Assembly (NCBI RefSeq): GCF_025985425.1
Contig: NZ_CP094972.1
Span: 2,728,001 to 2,792,000, forward strand
Reading direction: 5' to 3'
Length of the DNA: 64,000 nucleotides
From: Entomomonas sp. E2T0
GTDB taxonomy: Bacteria > Pseudomonadota > Gammaproteobacteria > Pseudomonadales > Pseudomonadaceae
Shown here: one piece after another, positions 8,367 to 15,860 of the stretch
Position numbering within the stretch: the first letter of the stretch is position 1
Layout of the letters: each line of letters opens with the position of its first letter
Notes under the pieces: generated by a model
Database searches by the model: none
What the model was told of the DNA's origin: nothing
What the model saw: only the letters and a program-made list of their open reading frames with translations
Program-made: the position numbers and the translations under genes

Positions 8367-9810
8367 TGTGTCTTACCTTTCTACCATTAGGTTCATAATC
8401 AATCATAATTTCTTGGTCTATATGTACTGCTATTTCAGCATGAGGAGCGACATAAATAGCTGCAAAGGCTTCACCATATAGTTTGTTAATCCAGTTACGG
8501 ACATCTTCTACACCACCTGAAAGAATGGTATTTAATGCACCATTACGATCACTGGAGGTACTGTTATTACCACTGCTGTAATAACCACCATTGCTGCCTT
8601 TATCATCTTTGCTTAATACGGAAGCTAAACCTGCACCTGCGGCAGTAATTAAGGATTGGGTACCAATATATTCTTTAGCATTGGATTTACGCTCACCTGA
8701 TACACAAGGAATACCTATAGGATCTGAGATATAACCTAGTCCTCCTTTAATTTTGCTTGTATTAGCGTTAGATGAGTTATTACTGTTACCATTGGAACGT
8801 GTTACTTTTTCTGGTTCTGGTACCGTACGAATAGTGCCATCTTCAAAGATAAAGGTAATAGATTCGATTTGGCCTCTAACACAGGAAAGTGTCCAATCTC
8901 CTGTTGCGGTACCTGACATGACTGCTCCTGTTACTTCAGGTAAGTCAAAACCATTAGCAGCAAGGTTGTCTTTACCTACCAGTACTTTGAAGGGATATGG
9001 GTCGTTAACAGTGCCATCAACAGGTACTCGACCTATTAATGCTGTCATCGCCAAAGATCCCATAAAGGTGGAGTTTTGAGCGATGGTATAGATAGGCTTT
9101 TCGTCTTTAAAACGATCAGCATCGGTATAATGTACTTTGCGTAATTCCAGTGGTTTTTTCACTTGGTCTAAGCTGTCATTAAAGCTTTGTTGTTTTTCTG
9201 ATACGGTACTACTAAACGCATTAGGAAACGCAAACCCTGTATTTTTTTGACTTGTCCTAGGGTCAACTATTTGTGCATCATTAGGTTCTATCCAAATAGT
9301 ACCAATTGTTTCTTCTTCTACTGAAGAACCCCCAATAGGTAATGCTTGTTGTTGGGTATTGTTTAGATCACCAATTTTACCTTGCAGAAAATTGAATTTA
9401 TCCATAATCCCTTTGGTTTTATTATCAAAGTTTTTATTGGCTGCGTCTTGTGCTTTTTCAATTTCTTTACGGGCGTTTAAGGTTGCATCACTAACTGCTT
9501 TACGAATTTGTTGATCAAACAGTTCTTCACGCTCTTTGAGACGAGCATTTTCTTTAAGGAGGTTATCATTTTTGTCTTTAACATCTTTGATTTCACTACG
9601 AGTTGCTTTCATCTGTCCTAATAGAGTAGCCAAGGTGTCTTTTGCAGTGTCACCTTCAATACCCAATGCACGTGCTTCTTCAGCAGTGAGTTCTAAGCTT
9701 GGATCAAGGTTGTTATTGGTATTTTTAGAGGAGCTAGTACTAAAAATAAATACGGCTATAAAAGCCACTACCCCTACTACAATGACCTTCAGTAGTGTAT
9801 TGCTTTTCAT
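8332..9810 (-). CDS. integrating conjugative element protein, PFL_4705 family (TraB/VirB10-like)
   Basis: A protein of 492 residues with one N-terminal membrane helix (about 7-24), a long coiled coil (about 55-150), a linker, and a C-terminal domain like TraB/VirB10 (PIYTIAQNSTFMGSLAMTAL; AFAAIYVAPHAEIAVHIDQE). PFL_4705-family proteins (TIGR03752) span the periplasm and connect inner and outer membrane parts of the secretion channel. A Ser/Asn-rich stretch near 345 and a Gly/Asn-rich stretch near 405-420 are typical of flexible loops. It overlaps the following lipoprotein gene. Confidence 0.88.
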   Translation of the reverse strand: MKSNTLLKVIVVGVVAFIAVFIFSTSSSKNTNNNLDPSLELTAEEARALGIEGDTAKDTLATLLGQMKATRSEIKDVKDKNDNLLKENARLKEREELFDQQIRKAVSDATLNARKEIEKAQDAANKNFDNKTKGIMDKFNFLQGKIGDLNNTQQQALPIGGSSVEEETIGTIWIEPNDAQIVDPRTSQKNTGFAFPNAFSSTVSEKQQSFNDSLDQVKKPLELRKVHYTDADRFKDEKPIYTIAQNSTFMGSLAMTALIGRVPVDGTVNDPYPFKVLVGKDNLAANGFDLPEVTGAVMSGTATGDWTLSCVRGQIESITFIFEDGTIRTVPEPEKVTRSNGNSNNSSNANTSKIKGGLGYISDPIGIPCVSGERKSNAKEYIGTQSLITAAGAGLASVLSKDDKGSNGGYYSSGNNSTSSDRNGALNTILSGGVEDVRNWINKLYGEAFAAIYVAPHAEIAVHIDQEIMIDYEPNGRKVRHNEQVFKNTHLD

Positions 9811-10637
9811 TAAGCTTTCTCCTCAATCACAATAGAGGTAAAGAGAAATTTCTCAAGGCTAGCACCACGAGTAACTAGGTAAAGGGTGGTAGTATCTTCT
9901 GCGGTCTTAATTTCACCTAAATAGGTATGTTGAAAGGTAGCTGCATAGAAATTACCCTGTAACTTGCGTGGGTCTAAATCAATACGATTAAATCCTTTAT
10001 TAGTGAGCTTTATCGCTGTCACATAGTAATCACCTAAACGCCAAGCCACTAAAGCTTTAGCTTCTATTGGATAGGTAGGCATTAGGGTCTTTAGTTGAGC
10101 ATGGGTAACTTTGACAGGAACTCGACTAACCCCTGCTAAAGGTTCTATGGTGCGTAAGGGTGTATACAGTGATTGAGCAGCATAGCGTGTTAATGCTATA
10201 GGTGCAGGTATTTTAAGTGACTCAGTAACTTGTTGATTATGTGCTACCTGTTCTTCAGTAGTTAAATTAAGCTGAGCGTCTTTTTCATCGATGATTTTAA
10301 CGGGTTCTAAGGCATTTTCACCATTGATCGTAGCCACATCAATAATAATAATTTCTCCCGTTTCCACTACTTGTACTTGTAGGCGTGAAGGCATTATTTG
10401 TTCAGTAGCTAGTAGGTATAATGCACCCCCAGTGGATTGCACACGTAGTTTACTTCTTAATGAAGCATCCATTCCTACACGAACATTTTTATCAATAAAG
10501 ATCACACGCTCTTGATTTAACACTAAGGGAACAGCAAGTGGTAGTCGTTGCCATTTTAGTATTTCTACTGCTGAAGCTGAGAAAGAGACAATCAGGAGCA
10601 TACTGACTAATAGCCATTGTTTAAAAAAGTTGATCAT
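9810..10637 (-). CDS. integrating conjugative element protein, PFL_4704 family (TraK/VirB9-like)
   Basis: A protein of 275 residues with a signal peptide (…LLIVSFSASA). It starts with VEILKWQRLPLAVPLVLNQE and ends in a beta-rich domain (LQGNFYAATFQHTYLGE; TTLYLVTRG), the plan of the PFL_4704 family (TIGR03749, DUF3438), a secretin-like component comparable with TraK. The stop and the start of the TraB-like gene overlap by one base. A GAGGGG ribosome-binding site precedes the ATG. Confidence 0.86.
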   Translation of the reverse strand: MINFFKQWLLVSMLLIVSFSASAVEILKWQRLPLAVPLVLNQERVIFIDKNVRVGMDASLRSKLRVQSTGGALYLLATEQIMPSRLQVQVVETGEIIIIDVATINGENALEPVKIIDEKDAQLNLTTEEQVAHNQQVTESLKIPAPIALTRYAAQSLYTPLRTIEPLAGVSRVPVKVTHAQLKTLMPTYPIEAKALVAWRLGDYYVTAIKLTNKGFNRIDLDPRKLQGNFYAATFQHTYLGEIKTAEDTTTLYLVTRGASLEKFLFTSIVIEEKA

Positions 10638-10640
10638 GGT

Positions 10641-11279
10641 TTATTTCCCCTCTGGTATCTCTAGTTTCTGTGGAGTTGAGTCAAAACAATCGAGTACAAG
10701 CCCAAATGGATTATGCTCAGGATCTGCATCAAATCTCAGCACCCGTAATGGATAACGTGCTACGGCTCTTTTAACTGGTTCTGACATGTAGTATTCATCA
10801 GCATTAAGGTCTAGGTTGACTCGCCACGTATTTTTATCCAGTTGTTTCACTCTTAAGGTAGGATCTTCAGCGTAACTACGACCTAAGATTTCATATACAC
10901 CACGAACACGATTACGCAGTTCCCCTGCATAGCTTCTTTTTTGAAAGTCATCTTCTAAGATCGCTTTACAGCTACTTGTTAGATAAGCTTGATAAGCATT
11001 GATATTTTTTTTGTAATCCGTTTCACCATTAGTAGGCCAACGGTTTATTTGGGTAAATAGATACAGGGCAAAGCTATAAATATTTTCTGGTGGAATATCC
11101 CACCATAATCTTGTACTCCCTGCCCTTAAGTCAGGAGGAACATGTACAGTTAGTTTTTCAGGAGCTTTACTCCATCCATAGCCAAAATAGAGACAGATAG
11201 CTATTAAGCCTATGACTATAATTCTTAGTGTTAAAATGTGTGCTTTCTGTGCGTCAGCAAAATTCTTATACCTACTCAT
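10641..11279 (-). CDS. integrating conjugative element protein, PFL_4703 family (TraE-like)
   Basis: A protein of 212 residues beginning MSRYKNFADAQKAHILTLRI, with one membrane helix at about 15-36 and a periplasmic domain (VHVPPDLRAGSTRLWWDIPPENIYSFALYLFTQINRWP). This is the layout of the PFL_4703 family (TIGR03746, DUF2895), the TraE-like bitopic channel protein. The ATG at 11279 was preferred over an in-frame GTG at 11291 because it overlaps the end of the upstream gene, as is common in this operon. Confidence 0.87.
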   Translation of the reverse strand: MSRYKNFADAQKAHILTLRIIVIGLIAICLYFGYGWSKAPEKLTVHVPPDLRAGSTRLWWDIPPENIYSFALYLFTQINRWPTNGETDYKKNINAYQAYLTSSCKAILEDDFQKRSYAGELRNRVRGVYEILGRSYAEDPTLRVKQLDKNTWRVNLDLNADEYYMSEPVKRAVARYPLRVLRFDADPEHNPFGLVLDCFDSTPQKLEIPEGK

Positions 11280-11697
11280 TCGTTTGCCCACTTATTTTTT
11301 GAAGAAGTTTTGTTCGTGATGGTTCACTACGTCTAATTGTCCAATGACCCGAACGAGTAATTAATGGTTTACCAAACTTAAACCCTAGTTTGTACTGTAT
11401 TACCCATTGAACCTTACGGTAAAACCATGTATCTGGTTTATTACGTTTTAATCGTCTTAATAAGCTTGAGGTAGACATTAAAATAAACCCTGTGATCACA
11501 AACATAACAGTTGGAATCAATGCAGGTTTACCAAACATTAAAAAGGTAATAATCCCTGCTACTAGCCCTATCACAATACCTATCACAAAGGTGGCTATTA
11601 CTTCATCTGAAGTAAGTCCCCGCATTACTACGGGGAACCTATTTAGATTTTCAGGTAAGAATGTAACAGTACCTTCTTTGTTACTGAAATCATCCAT
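11272..11697 (-). CDS. conjugative transfer region protein, TIGR03750 family
   Basis: A protein of 141 residues with two membrane helices (about 33-52 and 57-76), preceded by NLNRFPVVMRGLTSDEVIA and followed by a basic cytoplasmic region (KRNKPDTWFYRKVQWVIQYK). It matches the TIGR03750 family (DUF3487), comparable with TraL of F. It lies between the PFL_4702 and PFL_4703 family genes as usual. AAGGT precedes the ATG. Confidence 0.86.
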   Translation of the reverse strand: MDDFSNKEGTVTFLPENLNRFPVVMRGLTSDEVIATFVIGIVIGLVAGIITFLMFGKPALIPTVMFVITGFILMSTSSLLRRLKRNKPDTWFYRKVQWVIQYKLGFKFGKPLITRSGHWTIRRSEPSRTKLLQKISGQTNE

Positions 11698-11706
11698 TGT
11701 TTTACC

Positions 11707-12060
11707 TTAACGACTGGAAGCTGCATCATTGGCTTGGTTAAGTAGCCAAATAGCAATAACAATAATGATTGCACCGATAATGACGCAGATAGCTAAATCA
11801 CCCCATGTTTTCTTGCCTTTTTGAACTTCACCAAATACCACTACAGACCAATAAGCCACTGCAATAAAAGCAATGACACAGATACCGATCCCTAAAATAT
11901 TGGCACTGGCTTTTAGCCATTCAAATATTTGATCTAGCAACCCTCCTGAATCATTTGGACTTTGCGCTTGGGGTAAAGCAGCCTTTGCCTGAGCAGTGGC
12001 TAATGCACACATAAATAGTGCAATATGTTCACGCCAAGTTGTTTTTAATCGTTTTAGCAT
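11707..12060 (-). CDS. integrating conjugative element protein, PFL_4702 family (pilin-like)
   Basis: A protein of 117 residues with an N-terminal signal-like helix ending near AQAKAALP and two further membrane helices (about 50-72 and 88-108) separated by a short basic loop (GEVQKGKKTWGD). This is the pattern of the TIGR03745/PFL_4702 family (DUF2976), a small pilin-like membrane protein. The ribosome-binding site is GGAGATATACG before ATG. Confidence 0.85.
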   Translation of the reverse strand: MLKRLKTTWREHIALFMCALATAQAKAALPQAQSPNDSGGLLDQIFEWLKASANILGIGICVIAFIAVAYWSVVVFGEVQKGKKTWGDLAICVIIGAIIIVIAIWLLNQANDAASSR

Positions 12061-12083
12061 CGTATATCTCCATTTCTTAAGCT

Positions 12084-12314
12084 TTAAAGCACAACGTAAA
12101 ATAAGATTCCCAACGTAAAAGCCATACGCACCATTCCACCCATCAATTTACCTAGCGGTACATTGCCAGCAGCCCATCCTCGATAAAGCGTTACTACGGT
12201 CCAAGCCGCCCATATAAAAGCCATCGCACAAACAAAACTAAGACAAAGTAGTCCTAATTTATCGATGGCCATTCCTGAAGAACTTGTGAAAGCTGCTTTT
12301 TGTGCTTCATTCAT
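12084..12314 (-). CDS. integrating conjugative element protein, PFL_4701 family
   Basis: A protein of 76 residues with two membrane helices around a short loop (YRGWAAGNVPLGKL). The motif WAAWTVVTLYRGW and the length match the PFL_4701 family (TIGR03758, DUF3262), a small inner-membrane protein of the mating apparatus. It lies between the RAQPRD and PFL_4702 family genes, the usual order. Confidence 0.86.
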   Translation of the reverse strand: MNEAQKAAFTSSSGMAIDKLGLLCLSFVCAMAFIWAAWTVVTLYRGWAAGNVPLGKLMGGMVRMAFTLGILFYVVL

Positions 12315-12317
12315 GAG

Positions 12318-12635
12318 TTACTCCTTACTATCAGCACGATAATCTGTGCTTAATTCGTAAAGCTCTCTTGGTTGTGCACGAGAAGGATCAAGGTAATTCA
12401 AAATACCTTGGCGAATAGCTTGTATGTCTTTGTTGAATTGTTGGTAATCGAAACTAAAACGATCATTAACAGATGTAGATTTATTGGCATTACTTTGCTT
12501 TGCCAAAACTTCTGCATTATCTAGTTGAATTAAAATTAAACGTAATTGCTCACGCTCATAAGCAGAACTAGCCATTACATTAAATGCTAATAAACTAAAA
12601 ACAATAACTACTAATTGACGACAAAAAATGCTCAT
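12318..12635 (-). CDS. RAQPRD family integrative conjugative element protein
   Basis: A protein of 105 residues with a signal peptide and the diagnostic motif S-R-A-Q-P-R-E near the C-terminus (PSRAQPREL). This places it in the RAQPRD family (TIGR01690), periplasmic proteins of ICE transfer clusters of unknown exact role. The ATG at 12635 is preferred to one 18 bases upstream, because GGAG lies nine bases before it. It is the first gene of the unit that runs to the VirB4-like ATPase, and a shared promoter box lies 65 nt upstream. Confidence 0.85.
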   Translation of the reverse strand: MSIFCRQLVVIVFSLLAFNVMASSAYEREQLRLILIQLDNAEVLAKQSNANKSTSVNDRFSFDYQQFNKDIQAIRQGILNYLDPSRAQPRELYELSTDYRADSKE

Positions 12636-12700
12636 TAAACAAACTCCATACAATGATGTTTTAGCGTTTAATAAGCTTCCTAAAAAATGGACTTAAATTA

Positions 12701-12748
12701 TGCAGTTAAATAGAAATAGGCTAAAACCTATTAATTGAGGGTAGATTT
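12701..12748 (-). promoter_or_regulatory. shared promoter/operator box, copy B
   Basis: Second copy of the box. On the coding strand it reads AATAGG-TTTTAG-CCTATT, then TCTATTTAACTGCA, and ends 65 nt before the RAQPRD start codon. It contains both the inverted AATAGG/CCTATT half-sites and the invariant TTTCTATTTA. It probably drives the RAQPRD to ATPase unit; the upstream genes are on the other strand here. Confidence 0.65.
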
Positions 12749-12855
12749 CAAACAGGGAATTTATTATGCAGTTATGTTTTTTACAAAGTAGCTACAGTCA
12801 GCTATATTAATAGGTTAATTATTTAAGACATGACTTATATACAAGGATTTTGTTA

Positions 12856-14112
12856 ATGACAGACGTTAATAACAACAATAAGCTTGAACCACCAGTAACA
12901 CAAAATAACCAACATGTTAACACTGTTAACAACAAAATAGATATTGTGTCTAATAAGAAGTATGAGAAACAAATCTTTCCTTCTTCATTAAGTCAAACTC
13001 TCTACAATTGGGCAGGTTTTTTTCTACAATCCTTAACACTTTTAACAAGTTTTTTTAGTTTTATAATTGCTTTAATTATTTTTGATTTATTGCAAAAATT
13101 GGATGCAATTGATCTATATAACTCTTCTCTGGCTTCATTTAGTAGCTTACTTAGTATTGTTTTGGTTGCATTTATCTTTGCTTTTACATTCTGTGTTCTT
13201 GTTTTTACCCCTACTATAATAGCTACAATGCTAGTAACCACTAACTATAACGAAAATAAAATTCCCACTTCACTTATAATGGCTTATTTTCTTACCCCTT
13301 TAGCATTTATTATTTATTTTTGGTCATCTTGGGAGTTTACTAAAACTCTTTCTGTCGAGGAAATCCTTTGCATAGTAGCTCTAATCTTAATAGGTGTACT
13401 ATTTATTCCTAGTAATTTTAAACCATACACTACTATCTGGCTTTCCATTTATCACAGTCTAACAAAAAAGAATAAAATTGAATTTTTATTCATCATCGTT
13501 TTTATCTTTATTGCCACCATACTACCAATTCCAAACTTCGCAAGTTTAAATAATTTTTTTGTAGACTCCTTAGAAAGTAAGCCCGTAAGAATTTCTATTA
13601 TTATTACTTCAATATTAGGATATATCCCTGGCTGTGTTTATCTTGCACTTAAAAGCTCTAATCATAAGGCTGCTAGTATCATTACAAAAATTCTTGTCAT
13701 TATAGTAATACTAGCCATATTGAGCCTGATCGTTTCTCCATTAGCCTATAAAACTATTATTTTAAAAAATTCAGGCATTTATAACGATCAAGAACAACAT
13801 TTTTTATTAATTAATGACAGTTATAAAAAAGCAATTTTAACAAAGCTATTAACAACTGATAATTATGATAAAGATGAAGTTAATGATGAAACTAAAATAA
13901 AAGCTAAGTTCTTAGAAAGTAATATCTTCCCTGCTTACACTCAATACTTTCTTGGAAATAATCGTGTGCTATGTAAAAAACCTTTCCCACCACACAAATT
14001 AACAAAAAATACGAGACTTAAAAACTGCATTACCTTTAAAGACTCAGATATAGCTATTATTTATGTAGAAACTTCTAATGATGATCAAAAACATAATGCC
14101 AAAGAGAACTAA
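12856..14112 (+). CDS. hypothetical polytopic membrane protein (cargo)
   Basis: A protein of 418 residues with a hydrophilic Asn-rich start, about eight membrane helices between residues 45 and 300 and a soluble C-terminal domain with two cysteines (LCKKPFPPH; LKNCITF). AAGGA lies eight bases before the ATG. It is on the plus strand against the flow of the transfer genes, so it and the next gene are an insertion between the RAQPRD and PFL_4697 family genes. I do not recognise a family. A copy of the GTTAAC palindrome lies inside its first codons (12,916-12,930), so that site may control it. Confidence 0.75.
   Translation: MTDVNNNNKLEPPVTQNNQHVNTVNNKIDIVSNKKYEKQIFPSSLSQTLYNWAGFFLQSLTLLTSFFSFIIALIIFDLLQKLDAIDLYNSSLASFSSLLSIVLVAFIFAFTFCVLVFTPTIIATMLVTTNYNENKIPTSLIMAYFLTPLAFIIYFWSSWEFTKTLSVEEILCIVALILIGVLFIPSNFKPYTTIWLSIYHSLTKKNKIEFLFIIVFIFIATILPIPNFASLNNFFVDSLESKPVRISIIITSILGYIPGCVYLALKSSNHKAASIITKILVIIVILAILSLIVSPLAYKTIILKNSGIYNDQEQHFLLINDSYKKAILTKLLTTDNYDKDEVNDETKIKAKFLESNIFPAYTQYFLGNNRVLCKKPFPPHKLTKNTRLKNCITFKDSDIAIIYVETSNDDQKHNAKEN
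12916..12930. repeat. GTTAAC palindrome, copy 1
   Basis: GTTAACACTGTTAAC. Unlike most copies it lies inside a coding region, about 60 bases after the start of the membrane-protein gene. Confidence 0.8.
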
Positions 14113-14239
14113 GTAGTTATTGTAAAAAATACAATTGATGACTTGGATCACCAATTAGTTTTTATAAAGCAAAACCATACTTGAAAGCCATTCTTTTATC
14201 CCTATATTTATTTTTTAAAGTAATATAGGAGTTGGAAAA

Positions 14240-14452
14240 ATGACCGACAACAAATTTGTTAACTTTCAAGAAGACCACGAATTAAATTATCAACTTAAAA
14301 AACATGAACTCAGACAGACCGAAGCTAATCGTGAGAAGCTTCAAGAAATTGGTAAACAGACTAGAAAAGATACTAACAAAAGAAAATTAACCCAAGATGA
14401 AGTATCTTCAGCTATTAGCAGGAATAAAAATCAATTTGAAAAGAAAAAATAA
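14240..14452 (+). CDS. small hydrophilic hypothetical protein
   Basis: A protein of 70 residues, highly charged and helical (NYQLKKHELRQTEANREKLQ), with no cysteine and no membrane segment. An AGGAG site precedes the ATG and a clear terminator follows the stop. Plus-strand neighbour of the membrane-protein gene, with which it probably came in. The function is unknown; a small DNA- or protein-binding adaptor is possible. Confidence 0.65.
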   Translation: MTDNKFVNFQEDHELNYQLKKHELRQTEANREKLQEIGKQTRKDTNKRKLTQDEVSSAISRNKNQFEKKK

Positions 14453-14462
14453 CTATTTTTAA

Positions 14463-14494
14463 GGGGTATTACTTATTTTGGTAATACCTTTTTT
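14463..14494 (+). terminator. intrinsic terminator
   Basis: Stem GGTATTAC / GTAATACC with an eight-base loop followed by six T, placed 12 bases after the stop of the 70-residue protein gene. Confidence 0.85.
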
Positions 14495-14505
14495 ATATAT
14501 TTACT

Positions 14506-14520
14506 GTTAACAGTGTTAAC
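14506..14520. repeat. GTTAAC palindrome, copy 2
   Basis: GTTAACAGTGTTAAC, between two convergent genes, immediately before the end of the minus-strand gene at 14,524. A site at gene ends is hard to explain as a promoter operator. Confidence 0.85.
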
Positions 14521-14523
14521 AGA

Positions 14524-14811
14524 CTAAATAGCTCTTTTCCAAAACAATATAATGCCATCAGTCAGATTATAGGCTGTGCCTCTGGTGATAGATTGTTCTG
14601 TTACTTGCATTTCAACTGCCTTTAAAACAGCTTGGGTATTGATAAGTTCATACCCTTGCTTTTCATATTGATTCACATGCGCTTCAAGCTCTGATAATAT
14701 TAATTTATCATCAGGTTCTTTAGGTTGTTCTTGCTTTTTAAATAATAGGCCTGTTTTATTTACTACATGAGGAATCTTAAAATAACTAGTGGTATGTCGG
14801 TAACGTTGCAT
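14524..14811 (-). CDS. hypothetical protein, DUF4177-like size and pattern
   Basis: A protein of 95 residues. The middle has YEKQGYELINTQAV and the end GIILFWKRAI, a layout like DUF4177 small proteins (K-x-G-W-E-L near the middle, F-x-R at the end), seen here by eye only. AGGAGTTACT precedes the ATG. Last gene of the unit that includes TraD and the PFL_4697 family gene; the plus-strand insertion follows. Confidence 0.6.
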   Translation of the reverse strand: MQRYRHTTSYFKIPHVVNKTGLLFKKQEQPKEPDDKLILSELEAHVNQYEKQGYELINTQAVLKAVEMQVTEQSITRGTAYNLTDGIILFWKRAI

Positions 14812-14834
14812 AGTAACTCCTGAAGTAAGATAAA

Positions 14835-15557
14835 TTAAAGGTATTTTTTAAAGGTAGCAGCAGTCACTGTAACTGCAATACCTAATGCAATGGCACAGGG
14901 TATTAACACCCATACAGGATTGACAGATACTGGACAGGATAAGTAAATGAACCAAGGTGCTATCAATAAGGGGGTAATCAATCGTTTAGCTCTATGATAG
15001 ATAAAACTTGATTCTCGCCCTGCTCCAAAACGTCTTAAATCACGCCTTACTAGTCCTTCAGTAAAGCCTGTTAACATGGCCATCATAAATAAAGGGATTG
15101 ATAGAACTAATACCATTACCCTTACAATAAAGGTTAAGGTGACATAAATAATGGCAACTAAGTAGTCTTCAATCAGAATATAGATTGTCGCTACATCATT
15201 GCCTTGTTGACTGCTAACCCTTGCACTAGAGGTAAAATCTACAAATCCTGTTTTAACAAATAACCATTCATAAATTAATTCTAATAGCCAAACAATTGTA
15301 GAGCCTGGTTCACTCACTACCAATGATTGCTTAAAGTTATCATTCAACCATCCTAATTCTGTATTAAACATCATTTGACTATGATGCCAACCCTCTTCAC
15401 TCCAAAAGAAGAATATACCGATCCATTCAAAGACAATGGAGAGTAATAATGAGACTAGCAGTAGTCCTAATATTGCAAAGGGTAAGTTGATTGTTTTTCC
15501 AATAAAACCTTTGGGTTTAGCTTGTATTCTTTGTGCTTCAGATACTGTGCTACTCAT
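14835..15557 (-). CDS. integrating conjugative element membrane protein, PFL_4697 family
   Basis: A protein of 240 residues with four membrane helices (about 25-50, 130-160, 190-207, 212-233). The motifs RRDLRRFGAGRESSFIYHRAKR and APWFIYLSCPVSVNP are characteristic of the PFL_4697 family (TIGR03747, DUF4400) found next to the coupling protein. Its role is unknown, probably at the coupling protein complex in the inner membrane. Confidence 0.88.
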   Translation of the reverse strand: MSSTVSEAQRIQAKPKGFIGKTINLPFAILGLLLVSLLLSIVFEWIGIFFFWSEEGWHHSQMMFNTELGWLNDNFKQSLVVSEPGSTIVWLLELIYEWLFVKTGFVDFTSSARVSSQQGNDVATIYILIEDYLVAIIYVTLTFIVRVMVLVLSIPLFMMAMLTGFTEGLVRRDLRRFGAGRESSFIYHRAKRLITPLLIAPWFIYLSCPVSVNPVWVLIPCAIALGIAVTVTAATFKKYL

Positions 15558-15565
15558 ATTTTTTC

Positions 15566-15850
15566 CTAATGTATGCTAACAGTGATTTCATTAAGATAGA
15601 GAACTGCTTTACCTACATCAGGGTCGTCTATCATAAGGGCCTTTGTTGCAATACTTACTTCTTCAAGTACTGTTGGCTTTAATCCTAGCTCTATGAGTTG
15701 TTTGATTAAGCTTTCTTCTGTGTCAGAATGAAATAAGAGTTTATTGAGCAGTGTTTTTAGGTAATCTGAAGCAATTTTATCAACTTCTAAACTATGTACT
15801 TGAATAGAGTTAATAATCGTTTTGCTGTGGTTGCATTCGGCCATTTGCAT
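15566..15850 (-). CDS. hypothetical protein between TraD and PFL_4697 family genes
   Basis: A protein of 94 residues starting MQMAECNHSK, all helical, with no membrane segment. The ATG was chosen because AAGGAC lies seven bases upstream; a longer frame would run into the end of the traD gene. Small proteins of unknown role occupy this place in related ICEs. Confidence 0.6.
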   Translation of the reverse strand: MQMAECNHSKTIINSIQVHSLEVDKIASDYLKTLLNKLLFHSDTEESLIKQLIELGLKPTVLEEVSIATKALMIDDPDVGKAVLYLNEITVSIH

Positions 15851-15860
15851 TATGTTGTCC

